Shown here piece by piece: positions 37,567 to 46,048 of a stretch of 64,000 nt of DNA (the stretch's first letter is position 1; each line of letters opens with the position of its first letter). Both the position numbers and the translations under genes were made by a program. Under the pieces are notes generated by a model. It ran no database searches. It saw only the letters and a program-made list of their open reading frames with translations, and was not told the DNA's origin. This DNA comes from Dyella sp. GSA-30 (GTDB lineage Bacteria; Pseudomonadota; Gammaproteobacteria; Xanthomonadales; Rhodanobacteraceae), in NCBI RefSeq assembly GCF_027924605.1, contig NZ_AP027042.1, positions 2,395,524-2,459,523 on the forward strand, written 5' to 3'.

Positions 37567-38091
37567 TTATTTTTGCAGACCGACCGACACCGCTTCGCAG
37601 CCCTTGTCGAATTCGGCACGCCAGCCCGCGCCGGCCTGACTTTGTGCGGGACGCACGCAACGCAGCTGCACCGCGTGGTTGTCCTTCATCCAGTAACGCT
37701 CCAGATAAGCGAACTGCACGCCGTTTTCCTGCGCGGTGTATTCGAACGTGCTGGGACCGCGCGTGTTGGTGACGCTGTTGATTGCCTTATAGCCGCTGAG
37801 GCTCTTGGCCTTGCCGGTGGCGGTGTCCACGTAGAGCTGAAAATCGCCGACGTCGGCAACCTGTTTGACCGTCACGGTCACGCGCGCCAGGCTGTTGTTC
37901 GCCGTGGGCGACGGGTCGCGAACCTGGAACACGCGGACTTCCGGGTCGCCCTGGGTCTCCATGATGCCGACCCAGCTATCGGGCGTGCTGAAGCTGATGC
38001 TTCCGCCGGCCATGCTGACGTCGGTGGCGTGGAGCGCGGTACCGGCGAGCAGCAGCGCGCCCGCGACGAAGGTGTGACGCATAAAGCCCAT
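37567..38091 (-). CDS. Exported protein of unknown function
   Basis: A 174-residue protein with signal peptide MGFMRHTFVAGALLLAGTALHA-T. The mature part has GGSISFSTPDSWVGIM and VSVGLQK at the end, reading as a small beta-rich periplasmic protein with two Cys (LRCVRP, DKGCEA). I do not recognise a family. It lies between kynU and the ACMSD gene on the same strand, with 58 bases to kynU and 14 to ACMSD. Co-transcription suggests, but does not show, a link to that pathway. The start could also be ATG 38082. Confidence 0.75.
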   Translation of the reverse strand: MGFMRHTFVAGALLLAGTALHATDVSMAGGSISFSTPDSWVGIMETQGDPEVRVFQVRDPSPTANNSLARVTVTVKQVADVGDFQLYVDTATGKAKSLSGYKAINSVTNTRGPSTFEYTAQENGVQFAYLERYWMKDNHAVQLRCVRPAQSQAGAGWRAEFDKGCEAVSVGLQK

Positions 38092-38105
38092 TGCTTGGTT
38101 TCCCC

Positions 38106-39122
38106 TCAGGATGCGGTTTGAAAGCGTTGCAGCGGCAATCCCAGCCATTCCAGCGCGGTGCCATGGAACAGCCGGGCGCGCTCGGTATCGGCCAACCCCA
38201 AGGCTTCGATACCGCTGCCAGGACGTTGTTCTCCCAGCGGGAAAGGATAATCGGTGCCGAGCATGACGCGGTCGACGCCGGTCACATCCAGCAGGTACCG
38301 CAACGCCTGTGGGTCGTGCACACAGGAGTCGAAGAACAGTCGCTTGAGATAATCGCGCGGGTTGCGCGGATTGTCGGTGGCGACCAGGTCAGGACGCATG
38401 CGGAAACCGTGTTCGATGCGGCCGATGGTCCATGGGAAACTGCCACCGCCGTGCGCCAGCATCACGCGCAGTCGCGGCAGCCGTTCGAGCACACCGCCAA
38501 AGACCAGGCAGCAAGCCGCGCGCGATTGTTCCGCAGGCATGCCGACCAGCCAGGGTAGCCAGTACTTGGGCATGCTCGGGCTGCCCATCATGTCCCAGGG
38601 GTGCACCAGGATCGCCGCGCCAAGGTCGGCGGCGGCCTCGAAAAACGGAAACAGTTCGGGCGCGTCCAGGTTCCAGTCGTTGCAATGCGAACCGATCTGC
38701 ACGCCCTGCAGGCCGAGCTCGTCGATGCACCGTTCCAGCTCGCGGATGGCCAGGTCCGGCGACTGCAGCGGTGCCGTGCCGATACCGGCGTAGTGGCGCG
38801 GGTAGTCGCGGCACAGGCTGGCGGCGTGGTCGTTCAAGTGCCGATGCAGTTCCAGCGCCTGGTAGCCCGGCGCCCAATACGAGAACAGTACCGGCACGGT
38901 TGAGATGACCTGCACGTCGACACCGAAGCGCTGGTAGTCGTCTATGCGGTGCTGTGGATCGAATGCGGATTCCCACACTTCGCGGAAGAACTTTCCGTCC
39001 TTGTAGATACGGTGACGGCCATCGTCGTGCATCATCACCGGAAAGCGCTCGTCGCCGAACTTGCCCGCCAGATTGGGCCAGTCGCGCGGCAGGATGTGGG
39101 CGTGGGAGTCGATCTTCAGCAT
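38106..39122 (-). CDS. 2-amino-3-carboxymuconate-6-semialdehyde decarboxylase (ACMSD)
   Basis: A 338-residue amidohydrolase-family decarboxylase. The N-terminal metal motif is KIDSHAHILPRDWPNL; VPVLFSYWA and the metal His in ILVHPWDMMG and MLAHGGGSFPW are ACMSD hallmarks. The late Asp is in LGTDYPFPLGE. It diverts the 3-hydroxyanthranilate ring-cleavage product away from quinolinate (NAD) towards glutaryl-CoA. With kynU it indicates tryptophan or nitrobenzoate-type degradation. Confidence 0.92.
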   Translation of the reverse strand: MLKIDSHAHILPRDWPNLAGKFGDERFPVMMHDDGRHRIYKDGKFFREVWESAFDPQHRIDDYQRFGVDVQVISTVPVLFSYWAPGYQALELHRHLNDHAASLCRDYPRHYAGIGTAPLQSPDLAIRELERCIDELGLQGVQIGSHCNDWNLDAPELFPFFEAAADLGAAILVHPWDMMGSPSMPKYWLPWLVGMPAEQSRAACCLVFGGVLERLPRLRVMLAHGGGSFPWTIGRIEHGFRMRPDLVATDNPRNPRDYLKRLFFDSCVHDPQALRYLLDVTGVDRVMLGTDYPFPLGEQRPGSGIEALGLADTERARLFHGTALEWLGLPLQRFQTAS

Positions 39123-39146
39123 CGGCTGAGTGTAGATGTTCCGCTG

Positions 39147-41261
39147 TTACGGAGCATGTTGCCCCGCGGCACCGCTGCGCGCGGGTGCTTCAGCCGGCTC
39201 GCTTGCGCGGCCGGTGATGTGGGCCAGGGTGTTGACGTTGTCGACCAGTCGATCGCTGACGCGAGTCAGCGAGTCGGCCATGGGTTTGTCTTCGGCCATG
39301 GTCAGCAAGGTTGCCAGGCTGCGCTGCAGCGCGCGCAGGTCGGGTTGCGGACCCAGTGGCTGGGTGTCGTGCAGGGCCACGGCGATCTTTTGCAGCATGT
39401 CGGCGGCATGCTCGACGAAGGCGCTGACTTCGGCCTGCTCGGGAATGGCCCGGTCGTCGTCGATAATCGCTTCCAGCGTCATCGCCGTGCGCGCAAGGCG
39501 GTTGCTATTGGCGAACAGGGTATCGGCCAGGTCCATCAGGTAACGAGGTGTCGCCGGCTCGACCCGCATGCGGTCCAGCGAAGCCAGGGCATTGCTGCGC
39601 GCGGTACGCGCGGCCGTGCGGGTTTCGCGGTGTGCGTCGCGTTGCTCCGGGTGCGCCAGCGCGCGCAGATAGTGCGCATAGGCGGTAAGCATGTCGGCCA
39701 GTGACCGGCGCACGCGGCCGCGTTCCCAGGTCGGCCACAACACGTAGGCCAGCAAGGCCATGCCACTGCCGAGCGCGGTATTGATCACGCGGTCGAGCAC
39801 GGCGTCGGAGGAGTTGACGCCTTCGAACGAGAGCAGGATCACGACCGTGCCGGTCAGTGCGGCCACGGCGATGCCGTAGTGGGCGGTGGCGAGATAGCGA
39901 AAGGCCATGCAGAGCACGGCCATGACCGCCAGATGTGCCCAGGCTTCGTGCGGCGTGAAATGCAGCACCGCCGTGGTCAGCACGAGGCCCAGAATGGTGC
40001 CCACGACACGCAGCAGGCCGAAATTGAAGGTGGCGGCAAAGTCGGGGCGCAGTACGATGGCGGCGGTCATCGGCAGCCAATAGCCGTGCGGCAGATGCAT
40101 CTGCCGCGAGACCCAGAACGCTACCGTCAGGCAGATCGCACTGCGCACGGCGTGACGGAATGCCACCGAATGCGGCGTCATCGCGGCGCGCAGGGTGGCC
40201 CATGCCGAGCTGCTGCGCAGCGCGGCTGGCAAGGGAGTTTCTGCTGCTACCGCGCGCAGCTCGCCGCGGCTGCCCGCCCAGTTCGCGTTACGCACGGCTG
40301 CGGCCAGCTGCCCCGATAGCGCGTGGATATGCCCTGCCAGCCCTCCGGCATCGCCGCCCGTGGCGAGCAGGGCGTTCTCGCTGGCCTGCAGGGTTTGCAG
40401 CGCACGCTCGGCCTGTACGGGCGATTCGCCTTCTTCCAGCGCGTCGGCAATCGCCGTCAGCACACGCGCCGCGTCGTTGCGGAACATCGAATGGATGGTC
40501 GGATTGGCGCGCAGCTCCGCCATGGCGGTCAGCTCGATGCGGATGCGTTCGGCCAGTTCGAGCAGCACGCCGAAGGCTTCCATGGCTCGGCCGCGTGCAT
40601 GATGCCGGCCCAGCAGGGTGTGTTGCAGGGTGGTCATGGCGTCGGTCAGCGCAGGCACGTCCGTGCCGTCGTGCACCTGCTGCCGCGCCAGCGCGGCCAG
40701 GCCCTTGTAGACGCTGGCCAGGGCATAGCGTTCCGGGCGATAACGCTGCAGCGGCCAGGCCGCCACCGAAAACAGCGTCAGCAGGATGCCGCCGGAAAAG
40801 ATCAAGCCGGCGCCGATGCTCGCGCCGGCGAGCGAGGTCGGCGAGGCGGCGGTGACCACCAGCAGGATCATGCTGGTCATGCCGACGCGGGCAATATCGA
40901 CCCCGAAAACCACCAGCAGCCCGCCGAAGAAGCCGAACAAGGCGGTGGCGATGAGCATCGGGACGAGCTGGTCGCCGATCAGAAACCCGCACAGGGAGGC
41001 CAGCGCCGCGGCCAGCGAGGCCAGCACCAGCTGGATCATCCGCTGGCGATAAGGGCCTGGCTGGTCGGAAAACATCGTATCCAGGGCGCCGGCGGCGATA
41101 CCGAGCCCGGCTTCCGGGTATCCGGTCGCCAGTCCGATCGCCAGGGGCAATACCACTGCGGCGGTGTTTCGCAGTACGACGGGAAGCGGCACGTCCGGCC
41201 GTTTGGTCTTGATCAGACTGTCCACCACCGTGGCGCGTAGTGAATAACCGCTGCTGGACAT
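39147..41261 (-). CDS. FUSC/YccS-like inner-membrane protein
   Basis: A 704-residue protein with two membrane blocks of about five or six segments each (about residues 25-160 and 350-500), each followed by a cytoplasmic helical domain. This arrangement fits the FUSC/YccS/AaeB family of putative efflux components. WLPMTAAIVLRPDFAATFNFGLLRVVGT, recognised by ALRPDFA-like RPDF, is typical. ATG 41261 has AGGAGC eight bases upstream. It is divergent from a TetR gene, which may regulate it. Substrate unknown; aromatic acids are a guess given the neighbouring catabolic genes. Confidence 0.85.
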   Translation of the reverse strand: MSSSGYSLRATVVDSLIKTKRPDVPLPVVLRNTAAVVLPLAIGLATGYPEAGLGIAAGALDTMFSDQPGPYRQRMIQLVLASLAAALASLCGFLIGDQLVPMLIATALFGFFGGLLVVFGVDIARVGMTSMILLVVTAASPTSLAGASIGAGLIFSGGILLTLFSVAAWPLQRYRPERYALASVYKGLAALARQQVHDGTDVPALTDAMTTLQHTLLGRHHARGRAMEAFGVLLELAERIRIELTAMAELRANPTIHSMFRNDAARVLTAIADALEEGESPVQAERALQTLQASENALLATGGDAGGLAGHIHALSGQLAAAVRNANWAGSRGELRAVAAETPLPAALRSSSAWATLRAAMTPHSVAFRHAVRSAICLTVAFWVSRQMHLPHGYWLPMTAAIVLRPDFAATFNFGLLRVVGTILGLVLTTAVLHFTPHEAWAHLAVMAVLCMAFRYLATAHYGIAVAALTGTVVILLSFEGVNSSDAVLDRVINTALGSGMALLAYVLWPTWERGRVRRSLADMLTAYAHYLRALAHPEQRDAHRETRTAARTARSNALASLDRMRVEPATPRYLMDLADTLFANSNRLARTAMTLEAIIDDDRAIPEQAEVSAFVEHAADMLQKIAVALHDTQPLGPQPDLRALQRSLATLLTMAEDKPMADSLTRVSDRLVDNVNTLAHITGRASEPAEAPARSGAAGQHAP

Positions 41262-41554
41262 GCTTACGTTCGCTCCTAAACGATCCGCCAATTCTGCCTT
41301 ACGCGGCATGAACTTGTCGGGACGCAGTAGCGTGAGCGGTGAGCCACGGGATATGTCGTATCCATCCGGGTCTTTACGCAATGAAATCGCGAATCGGATA
41401 CCTTGGAGGGAAATGGAAGGTTATTGCGCCGCATTGCGCCGCCTAGGCCAAAAGGGCTAGGGCTCATCTCGTAATTTCTCGTTATACAGTACGCTCGCCG
41501 GCGCTGGGGCTGCCGGAGGGGATATCGAACGCCCCGCATGGAGCCTAGGTTCTA
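41262..41554. other. Divergent regulatory gap, FUSC / TetR
   Basis: This 293-base gap has no gene. It contains a tandem 10-base repeat (TTGCGCCGCA, TTGCGCCGCC at 41424-41443) next to an imperfect palindrome CCTAGGCC-AAAAG-GGCTAGG (41442-41461), a possible TetR operator serving both directions. No clear -35/-10 pair was found. Confidence 0.4.
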
Positions 41555-42097
41555 ATGAAAACCGACCCGTCAAATCTGATCCATGTGTCATTGCAGCTGT
41601 TTCGCAAGAAAGGCTACAAACGCACTTCCATGGCCGATATCGGCCGGGAGAGCGGTTTACTTAAGGGCAGCATTTACCACCACTTTCCCAACAAGGAGCG
41701 GTTGCTGATCGAGGTGGTCGATCACGTCTGCAACCTGTTCGAGGAGGGGGTCTTTACCACTTCTCTGCGCCAGGACCTGGACGAGAAGGTGCGTCTGGAC
41801 GCGATGATCGATGCCGTCGAGAGTTATTACATCGAGCAGCGCCTGTGCACCCTGGTGCACCTGTGGCCCGACGCCATGCAGGAAAGCCCCGAGGCCCGGG
41901 AAGTCATCCAGCGGTTCTTCAAGCGCTGGGAAGACATCCTTGCAGCCTTGCTCGAGCCGAAGTACGGTGCCGAGGTGGCCCAGCGTCTGAGCGCGGACGG
42001 CCTGGCCAAGATCGAAGGCGGAGTGATCTGGCTGCAGATTCTCAACGACCCGGGGCCGCTGAAACGATGTAGCGACGAGATTCGAGGGCTGTTATAG
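41555..42097 (+). CDS. TetR/AcrR family regulator
   Basis: A 180-residue TetR repressor. The helix-turn-helix has LIHVSLQLFRKKGYKRTSMADIG, then LKGSIYHHFPNKERLL. The ligand domain has YIEQRLCTLVHLWPDA. The closest look is to the short TetR regulators with a C-terminal domain of about 130 residues. Possible targets are the divergent FUSC gene or the downstream gene at 42198, which is preceded by a perfect 12-base palindrome. The ligand is unknown. Confidence 0.88.
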   Translation: MKTDPSNLIHVSLQLFRKKGYKRTSMADIGRESGLLKGSIYHHFPNKERLLIEVVDHVCNLFEEGVFTTSLRQDLDEKVRLDAMIDAVESYYIEQRLCTLVHLWPDAMQESPEAREVIQRFFKRWEDILAALLEPKYGAEVAQRLSADGLAKIEGGVIWLQILNDPGPLKRCSDEIRGLL

Positions 42098-42119
42098 CTA
42101 GCGAATAATACTTTACACG

Positions 42120-42153
42120 CCAACGTTTGTTTGGGAGAAAACCAAACGTTTGG
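42120..42153 (+). promoter_or_regulatory. Palindromic operator candidate
   Basis: CCAAACGTTTGG at 42142-42153 is a perfect 12-base palindrome, and CCAACGTTTG lies 22 bases upstream at 42120-42129. The pair sits between the TetR gene and the following gene, just ahead of its ribosome binding site, fitting a repressor site. Confidence 0.5.
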
Positions 42154-42197
42154 TTTTGTGCTGTTTGGTGCAGGCAAAACGCTGAGGGGAACGTGCC

Positions 42198-43076
42198 ATG
42201 CCATCCTTGATGGTCGATCTGGATCAACCTCGTAAGAAGGCCGTCGCGATCATGCGCGCTAGCCTTCCCGACGAGCTGTGGCGACGTAACGAGTCTTTTG
42301 TAGAGCATCTGCGCAAGCTGATTGCCGAGCATCCGGTTGCGCGGCATCCAGCCATCCAGGTGCTCAACGAGGGTGGGCTCAACGCGCATGCGATGCGTAC
42401 GATCCATCTGGAGTATCGGCACGCCATTGTGCAGATCTTCACCGACGCTTTGCTTGCAGCTCAGTTACAGAGCCGCCAGCTCGAGCCCCGTCTGCGTCCG
42501 GGCGCCAAGCTTGCACCGCGGTTTCTGCTGACGTTGAACGACCTGGACGAGTTCGGCTTTCGCCCCGGCCTCGATGCCGATGGTTATTACCGTGGCAATC
42601 CGACCTACGCGCACTATCCGCTGTTCGAGCGCGTGCTGGACGACTACGGCATCAGCCTGCTCGAGCGTCAGACCTACGCGCCGACCTCGAGCTCGCGCAC
42701 CGTGCGTGAATTTCTCGAGCACAGCTATGGCAATTACCTCGACGTCACGGTGCTGCTGGCCGCGGCCGAAGAGGAAGTGATTCTATTCAGCCCGCCGCTG
42801 CGCAAGGCCACCAAAGCTTTGGGTATCGACGTCAGCGACGGTTACTACTTCGTGCACGGTGTCAGCGAAGACGAAACCGCCGAAGCGGCCGACGACGATC
42901 ACGAAAACGATTTGTGGCTGATTCTCACCCAGGCGTTGACCCCGGACCAGTATCCGCGCGTGCAGGCTCTATGCATGCGCTATTGCGACCTGTGGGCGAA
43001 CTTCTGGACGCATCAGCTGACGATGGCGCATGCGACGAGTCACGCCGACTCGGCGACCTGGGCCAAGGCGGTTTAG
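42198..43076 (+). CDS. Unknown protein, possibly haem-oxygenase-like diiron type
   Basis: A 292-residue soluble, helix-rich protein. Possible metal ligands are Glu and His in LNEGGLNAHAMRTIHLEYRH, the Glu cluster AEEEVI, and the acidic/His segment ADDDHENDLW. These resemble the spacing of haem-oxygenase-like iron enzymes, but the HxxxDxxH motif is not clear, so the assignment is tentative. It follows a TetR gene and a palindromic operator, suggesting inducible expression. Alternatively it is an unclassified PqqC/TenA-fold protein. I do not recognise an exact family. Confidence 0.6.
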   Translation: MPSLMVDLDQPRKKAVAIMRASLPDELWRRNESFVEHLRKLIAEHPVARHPAIQVLNEGGLNAHAMRTIHLEYRHAIVQIFTDALLAAQLQSRQLEPRLRPGAKLAPRFLLTLNDLDEFGFRPGLDADGYYRGNPTYAHYPLFERVLDDYGISLLERQTYAPTSSSRTVREFLEHSYGNYLDVTVLLAAAEEEVILFSPPLRKATKALGIDVSDGYYFVHGVSEDETAEAADDDHENDLWLILTQALTPDQYPRVQALCMRYCDLWANFWTHQLTMAHATSHADSATWAKAV

Positions 43077-43429
43077 GCAGTCAAAGGTTTTTGGAGGGGA
43101 TCTCGCAGGATGCGGGAACCCCGCGATGCTTCGCAGGGCGTCGCGGCATATGGATATGTCTTACCGGTCGCATCCCCTGTGCGCGGCCGGTGTTGGTGGG
43201 TTCGGTACAAGGGGTGCCGAATCCATCGACTCTTCGACATTTTGGGTGGCATGGTCGTGAGACCGCCGCCTGACCGTCCGAGAGGCTGTGTCCGACGGGA
43301 CACGATGCCGAGGGCGATCACGGATGTCGTAGCCCCCTGGTAAAACCCGGTGATGTGATTAAGCCCGTGCTTGCACGGGCTTTTTTTTGTGGGTCAGTCC
43401 GCTTGCGTCAGCAAGCGGACTGACGCGCT
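43077..43429 (+). ncRNA. Possible structured small RNA or long 3' UTR
   Basis: This 353-base gap has no convincing protein gene. It contains several stems: GCGGG / CCCGC (43117-43133 region), TTCGGTAC / GTGCCGAA (43200-43220), GTGTCC / GGACAC with a GACG loop (43288-43303), and the strong terminator at 43361-43388. It could be a 3' UTR of the preceding gene or an independent sRNA of about 300 bases. No match to 6S, RNase P, tmRNA, SRP RNA or common riboswitches is apparent by eye. Confidence 0.3.
43361..43388 (+). terminator. Strong intrinsic terminator
   Basis: AAGCCCGTGC pairs with GCACGGGCTT around TT, followed by a run of eight T. Confidence 0.93.
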
Positions 43430-43993
43430 TCAGGCGCGGCCGGCGAACTCGCCCGTCACCGTGTTGACCCACACCTTCTCGTCATTGCTGATGTACTCGG
43501 GCACCTGCACTTCGATGCCGGTATTGAGCTTGGCCGGCTTGGTGCGCTTGGTGGCGCTGGCGCCCTTCATTTCGGGGGCGGTGTCGACCACGGTGAGTAC
43601 CACGCTGGTCGGTACCTGCAGGCCCACCGGTGCATCGTCGATCAATTGCACGTAGTAGCCTTCCACGCCTTCGACGATATAGCCGCTGCTGTCGCCCACC
43701 AGTTCGGGCGAGAGCATGTACTGGGTGTAGTCCTCCGCGTCCATGAAGACGAAGGCGCCGTCATCCATGTACGAAAAGTTGGCCGCGCGGCGCAGCAGTT
43801 CCATTTCTTTCAGGTCGTCGTCGGCGCGCAGGCTGAGGTCGTACTTGCGACCGCCCGGGATCGAGTACAGCGTGAAGCGAAAGGTGACGTTGCCGCCACG
43901 TGCCGTCGGCGAGCTGCGCTCGATATCGCGTACCTGGTACACGGTGCCTTCGTGCTCGACTACGTTGCCTTTCTTGACGTCGGAAGCTTTCAT
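43430..43993 (-). CDS. yeiP: Elongation factor P-like protein (EfpL/YeiP)
   Basis: A 187-residue EF-P paralogue. The tip loop is [12 protein letters not shown], as in E. coli EfpL, with Arg in place of the modified Lys. [22 protein letters not shown] and [20 protein letters not shown] are YeiP hallmarks. EfpL relieves stalling at a range of motifs beyond polyproline and is not beta-lysylated. The window thus has both efp (14477) with epmB and efpL. Confidence 0.96.
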   Translation of the reverse strand: MKASDVKKGNVVEHEGTVYQVRDIERSSPTARGGNVTFRFTLYSIPGGRKYDLSLRADDDLKEMELLRRAANFSYMDDGAFVFMDAEDYTQYMLSPELVGDSSGYIVEGVEGYYVQLIDDAPVGLQVPTSVVLTVVDTAPEMKGASATKRTKPAKLNTGIEVQVPEYISNDEKVWVNTVTGEFAGRA

Positions 43994-44091
43994 AGGTCAG
44001 GAGTAAGTGGTTAGGAGTGAGAGGTAAGTGGAAGCAGGGTGCGTGACCAGGAGCGCTTACTGACAACTCGCTCCTCTTCGCTCGCTCCTGT
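43994..44091. repeat. Short purine-rich direct repeats
   Basis: GTAAGTGG occurs at 44003-44010 and 44024-44031 with GGAGTGAG variants between. A later CTCGCTCCT / CTCGCTCCT doublet partly mirrors them. Low-complexity spacer between two minus-strand genes; no function seen. Confidence 0.35.
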
Positions 44092-44859
44092 TTATTTCGG
44101 CTGCAGGCGAACGGCGCCGTCCAGGCGAATCGTCTCGCCGTTGATATAGCGATTACCCAGGATGAAGGCCACGGTGCTGGCGAATTCGTCCGGCTTGCCC
44201 AGGCGCGAAGGGAAGGGGATCGAAGCCGACAACGACTCCTGCACCTGCGGCGGCATGCCGTCGACCATCGGGGTCCAGAAGATCCCCGGGGCGATCGTCG
44301 CCACGCGGATGCCGAAACGCGACAGCTCGCGTGCCATCGGCAGCGTCATGCCGACCACGCCGCCCTTGGAGGCCGAGTAGGCGGCCTGGCCGATCTGGCC
44401 TTCATAGGCAGCGACGGAGGCGGTATTGATGATCACGCCACGCTCGCCATCTTCGCCGGCTTCGTTGTTCTGCATCAGTGCTGCCCCGGCCTTGGCCACA
44501 TTGAAGCTGCCGACCAGATTGACCATCACGGTGGACGCGAAGGTGCCTAACGGCATCGCGCCTTCCTTGCCCAGTACACGGCCCGCACCAAGAATGCCGG
44601 CGCAGTTGATCACCACATTGAGTCCGCCCATCGCGTCGCGAGCGGCAGCGACATTCGCGCTGACACCTTCTTCGGAGGTGACATCGGTGCGGAAGAAGCG
44701 AGCGACATCGCCCAGCGCCTTGGCGGCGGCCTGGCCTTTTTCTTCATTGACGTCGAACAGCGCAACCTTGCCGCCCTGGGCGACCAGATGTTGCGCTACC
44801 GCATGACCGAGACCGGAGGCGCCGCCGGTGATGATCGCCTTCACATGGTTGAGCTGCAT
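44092..44859 (-). CDS. SDR dehydrogenase, 3-hydroxyacyl-CoA dehydrogenase type 2-like
   Basis: A 255-residue short-chain dehydrogenase. NAD loop is TGGASGLGHAV; then NCAGILGAGR, catalytic Ser region INTASVAAYEG, and YSASKGG (YxxxK). PSRLGKPDEFASTVAFIL and INGETIRLDGAVRLQP at the end are typical of the HSD17B10 / 2-methyl-3-hydroxybutyryl-CoA dehydrogenase group. That suggests fatty-acid or isoleucine degradation. ATG 44859 (MQLNHVKAIIT) is the natural start. Confidence 0.9.
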   Translation of the reverse strand: MQLNHVKAIITGGASGLGHAVAQHLVAQGGKVALFDVNEEKGQAAAKALGDVARFFRTDVTSEEGVSANVAAARDAMGGLNVVINCAGILGAGRVLGKEGAMPLGTFASTVMVNLVGSFNVAKAGAALMQNNEAGEDGERGVIINTASVAAYEGQIGQAAYSASKGGVVGMTLPMARELSRFGIRVATIAPGIFWTPMVDGMPPQVQESLSASIPFPSRLGKPDEFASTVAFILGNRYINGETIRLDGAVRLQPK

Positions 44860-45053
44860 GAAATATCCGTAAGGCCTTGTGGAAAAACGCAATGGTAGCC
44901 GAGGCACGCCCCAAACCGCGCATCAGGCGGTAAAGAGACAGCCAGATGCAAGCTTAACGTATGAATTTACGATGGATTTTCGGCGATCGAATTCATCTAC
45001 GGTGCACCCCGGCAAACGCAATCATTTGCCCAACATCAACGAGGGAGTGCTCC

Positions 45054-45443
45054 ATGAAGAAGTCCTTGTTTGCCCTGGCCGTCGGTATCGTGTTGGCCGC
45101 CTCCGCGGCGACCGCCTCGGCGCAGGATTGGCATGACCAAGACCACGATCGCGACCATCACGATCAAGGTCACGATCGTGATCACGGCCATGACTATGAC
45201 CACGGTCATGACCGCACGGTAGTGATCGAACACGACCGCGGCCGCCACGAAGGCTGGTACCACCGGGGTGGCTATGTGCCGCCGGAGTATCGCGACCGCC
45301 GGTACGTGGTTGAAGACTGGCGCACCTACCGCCTGCGCGAGCCGCCACGCGGCTACAACTGGGTGCGTAGCGACAACGGTGATTTCCTGCTGGTGGCCGT
45401 CGCCACTGGCGTGATTACCGACCTGATCATCAACAGCCATTGA
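45054..45443 (+). CDS. Periplasmic His/Asp-rich RcnB-like protein
   Basis: A 129-residue protein. The signal peptide MKKSLFALAVGIVLAASAATASA is followed by a HDxDHD repeat region (about residues 25-60) that could bind metal. The C-terminal part, PPEYRD, VVEDWRTYRL and PPRGYNWVRSDNGDFLLVAVATG, matches the RcnB family, which tunes nickel/cobalt efflux. No rcnA lies nearby. GAGGGA is a good ribosome binding site. A terminator follows. Confidence 0.88.
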   Translation: MKKSLFALAVGIVLAASAATASAQDWHDQDHDRDHHDQGHDRDHGHDYDHGHDRTVVIEHDRGRHEGWYHRGGYVPPEYRDRRYVVEDWRTYRLREPPRGYNWVRSDNGDFLLVAVATGVITDLIINSH

Positions 45444-45449
45444 TCGAAC

Positions 45450-45484
45450 CGGCTCCGCATCCCAAAGGTGCGGAGCCGTGTTTT
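45450..45484 (+). terminator. Intrinsic terminator of the RcnB-like gene
   Basis: CGGCTCCGCA pairs with TGCGGAGCCG, followed by TGTTTT, which overlaps the end of the converging GNAT gene. Confidence 0.85.
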
Positions 45485-46046
45485 ATTGCGCCAATAGATC
45501 GCGCAACTCCTTGCTTTGAGCAAGCGTTGAAAAAGCCCGTACCGGCGATGGCGTAGCGACTGCGGCTTGCAGTTCTTTCTGCCACACGCCGACGTCCCAC
45601 CAGCGCGCCAATTTATAGCCGGCCTTTTTCCAGACTCCGGCCGCTTCGAAACCCATCGATTCGTGCAAGGCCACGCTGACGTCGCCGGGCAAGGTGATCA
45701 CGCCTACCGCCTGGTTGATGCCTTGCAGCGCCATCGTGTCGAGCAACGTGGCGTACAGTCGCCGGGCGATGCCGCGGCGTCGCGCATCGGCGTGCACATA
45801 GATGGAGGTTTCGGCGATCCAGTCATAGGCGGCGCGTTCGCGAAAACGGCCGGCATAGGCGTACGCGAGCACCTGGCCGTGTTCTTCCCAGATCAGCCAG
45901 GGGTAGTGCTGCAGGCGCGCCTGGATGCGTTGGCGCATCGCCTCCACGCCGGGCAGTTCGGTCTCGAAGGTGATGGCGGTATCGAGCACGGTCGGCGCGT
46001 AGATCGCGTGGCAGGCTTCGGCATCGCGTTCGGTGGCTATACGCAT
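45483..46046 (-). CDS. GNAT acetyltransferase, phosphinothricin-acetyltransferase-like
   Basis: A 187-residue GNAT. RIATERDAEACHAIYAPTV and SIYVHADARRRGIARRLY (acetyl-CoA loop) with WWDVGVWQK resemble the Pat/MddA family that acetylates phosphinothricin-like amines or methionine analogues. A C-terminal tail of about 25 residues is extra. ATG 46046 starts two bases after the stop of the upstream GNAT gene, so translation is coupled. Natural substrate unknown. Confidence 0.88.
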   Translation of the reverse strand: MRIATERDAEACHAIYAPTVLDTAITFETELPGVEAMRQRIQARLQHYPWLIWEEHGQVLAYAYAGRFRERAAYDWIAETSIYVHADARRRGIARRLYATLLDTMALQGINQAVGVITLPGDVSVALHESMGFEAAGVWKKAGYKLARWWDVGVWQKELQAAVATPSPVRAFSTLAQSKELRDLLAQ

Positions 46047-46048
46047 CG

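Noticed and set aside
43077-43360. 6S RNA, RNase P RNA, SRP RNA or riboswitch
   Set aside because: No core motif of these RNAs was found by eye. The region is kept only as an unnamed candidate.
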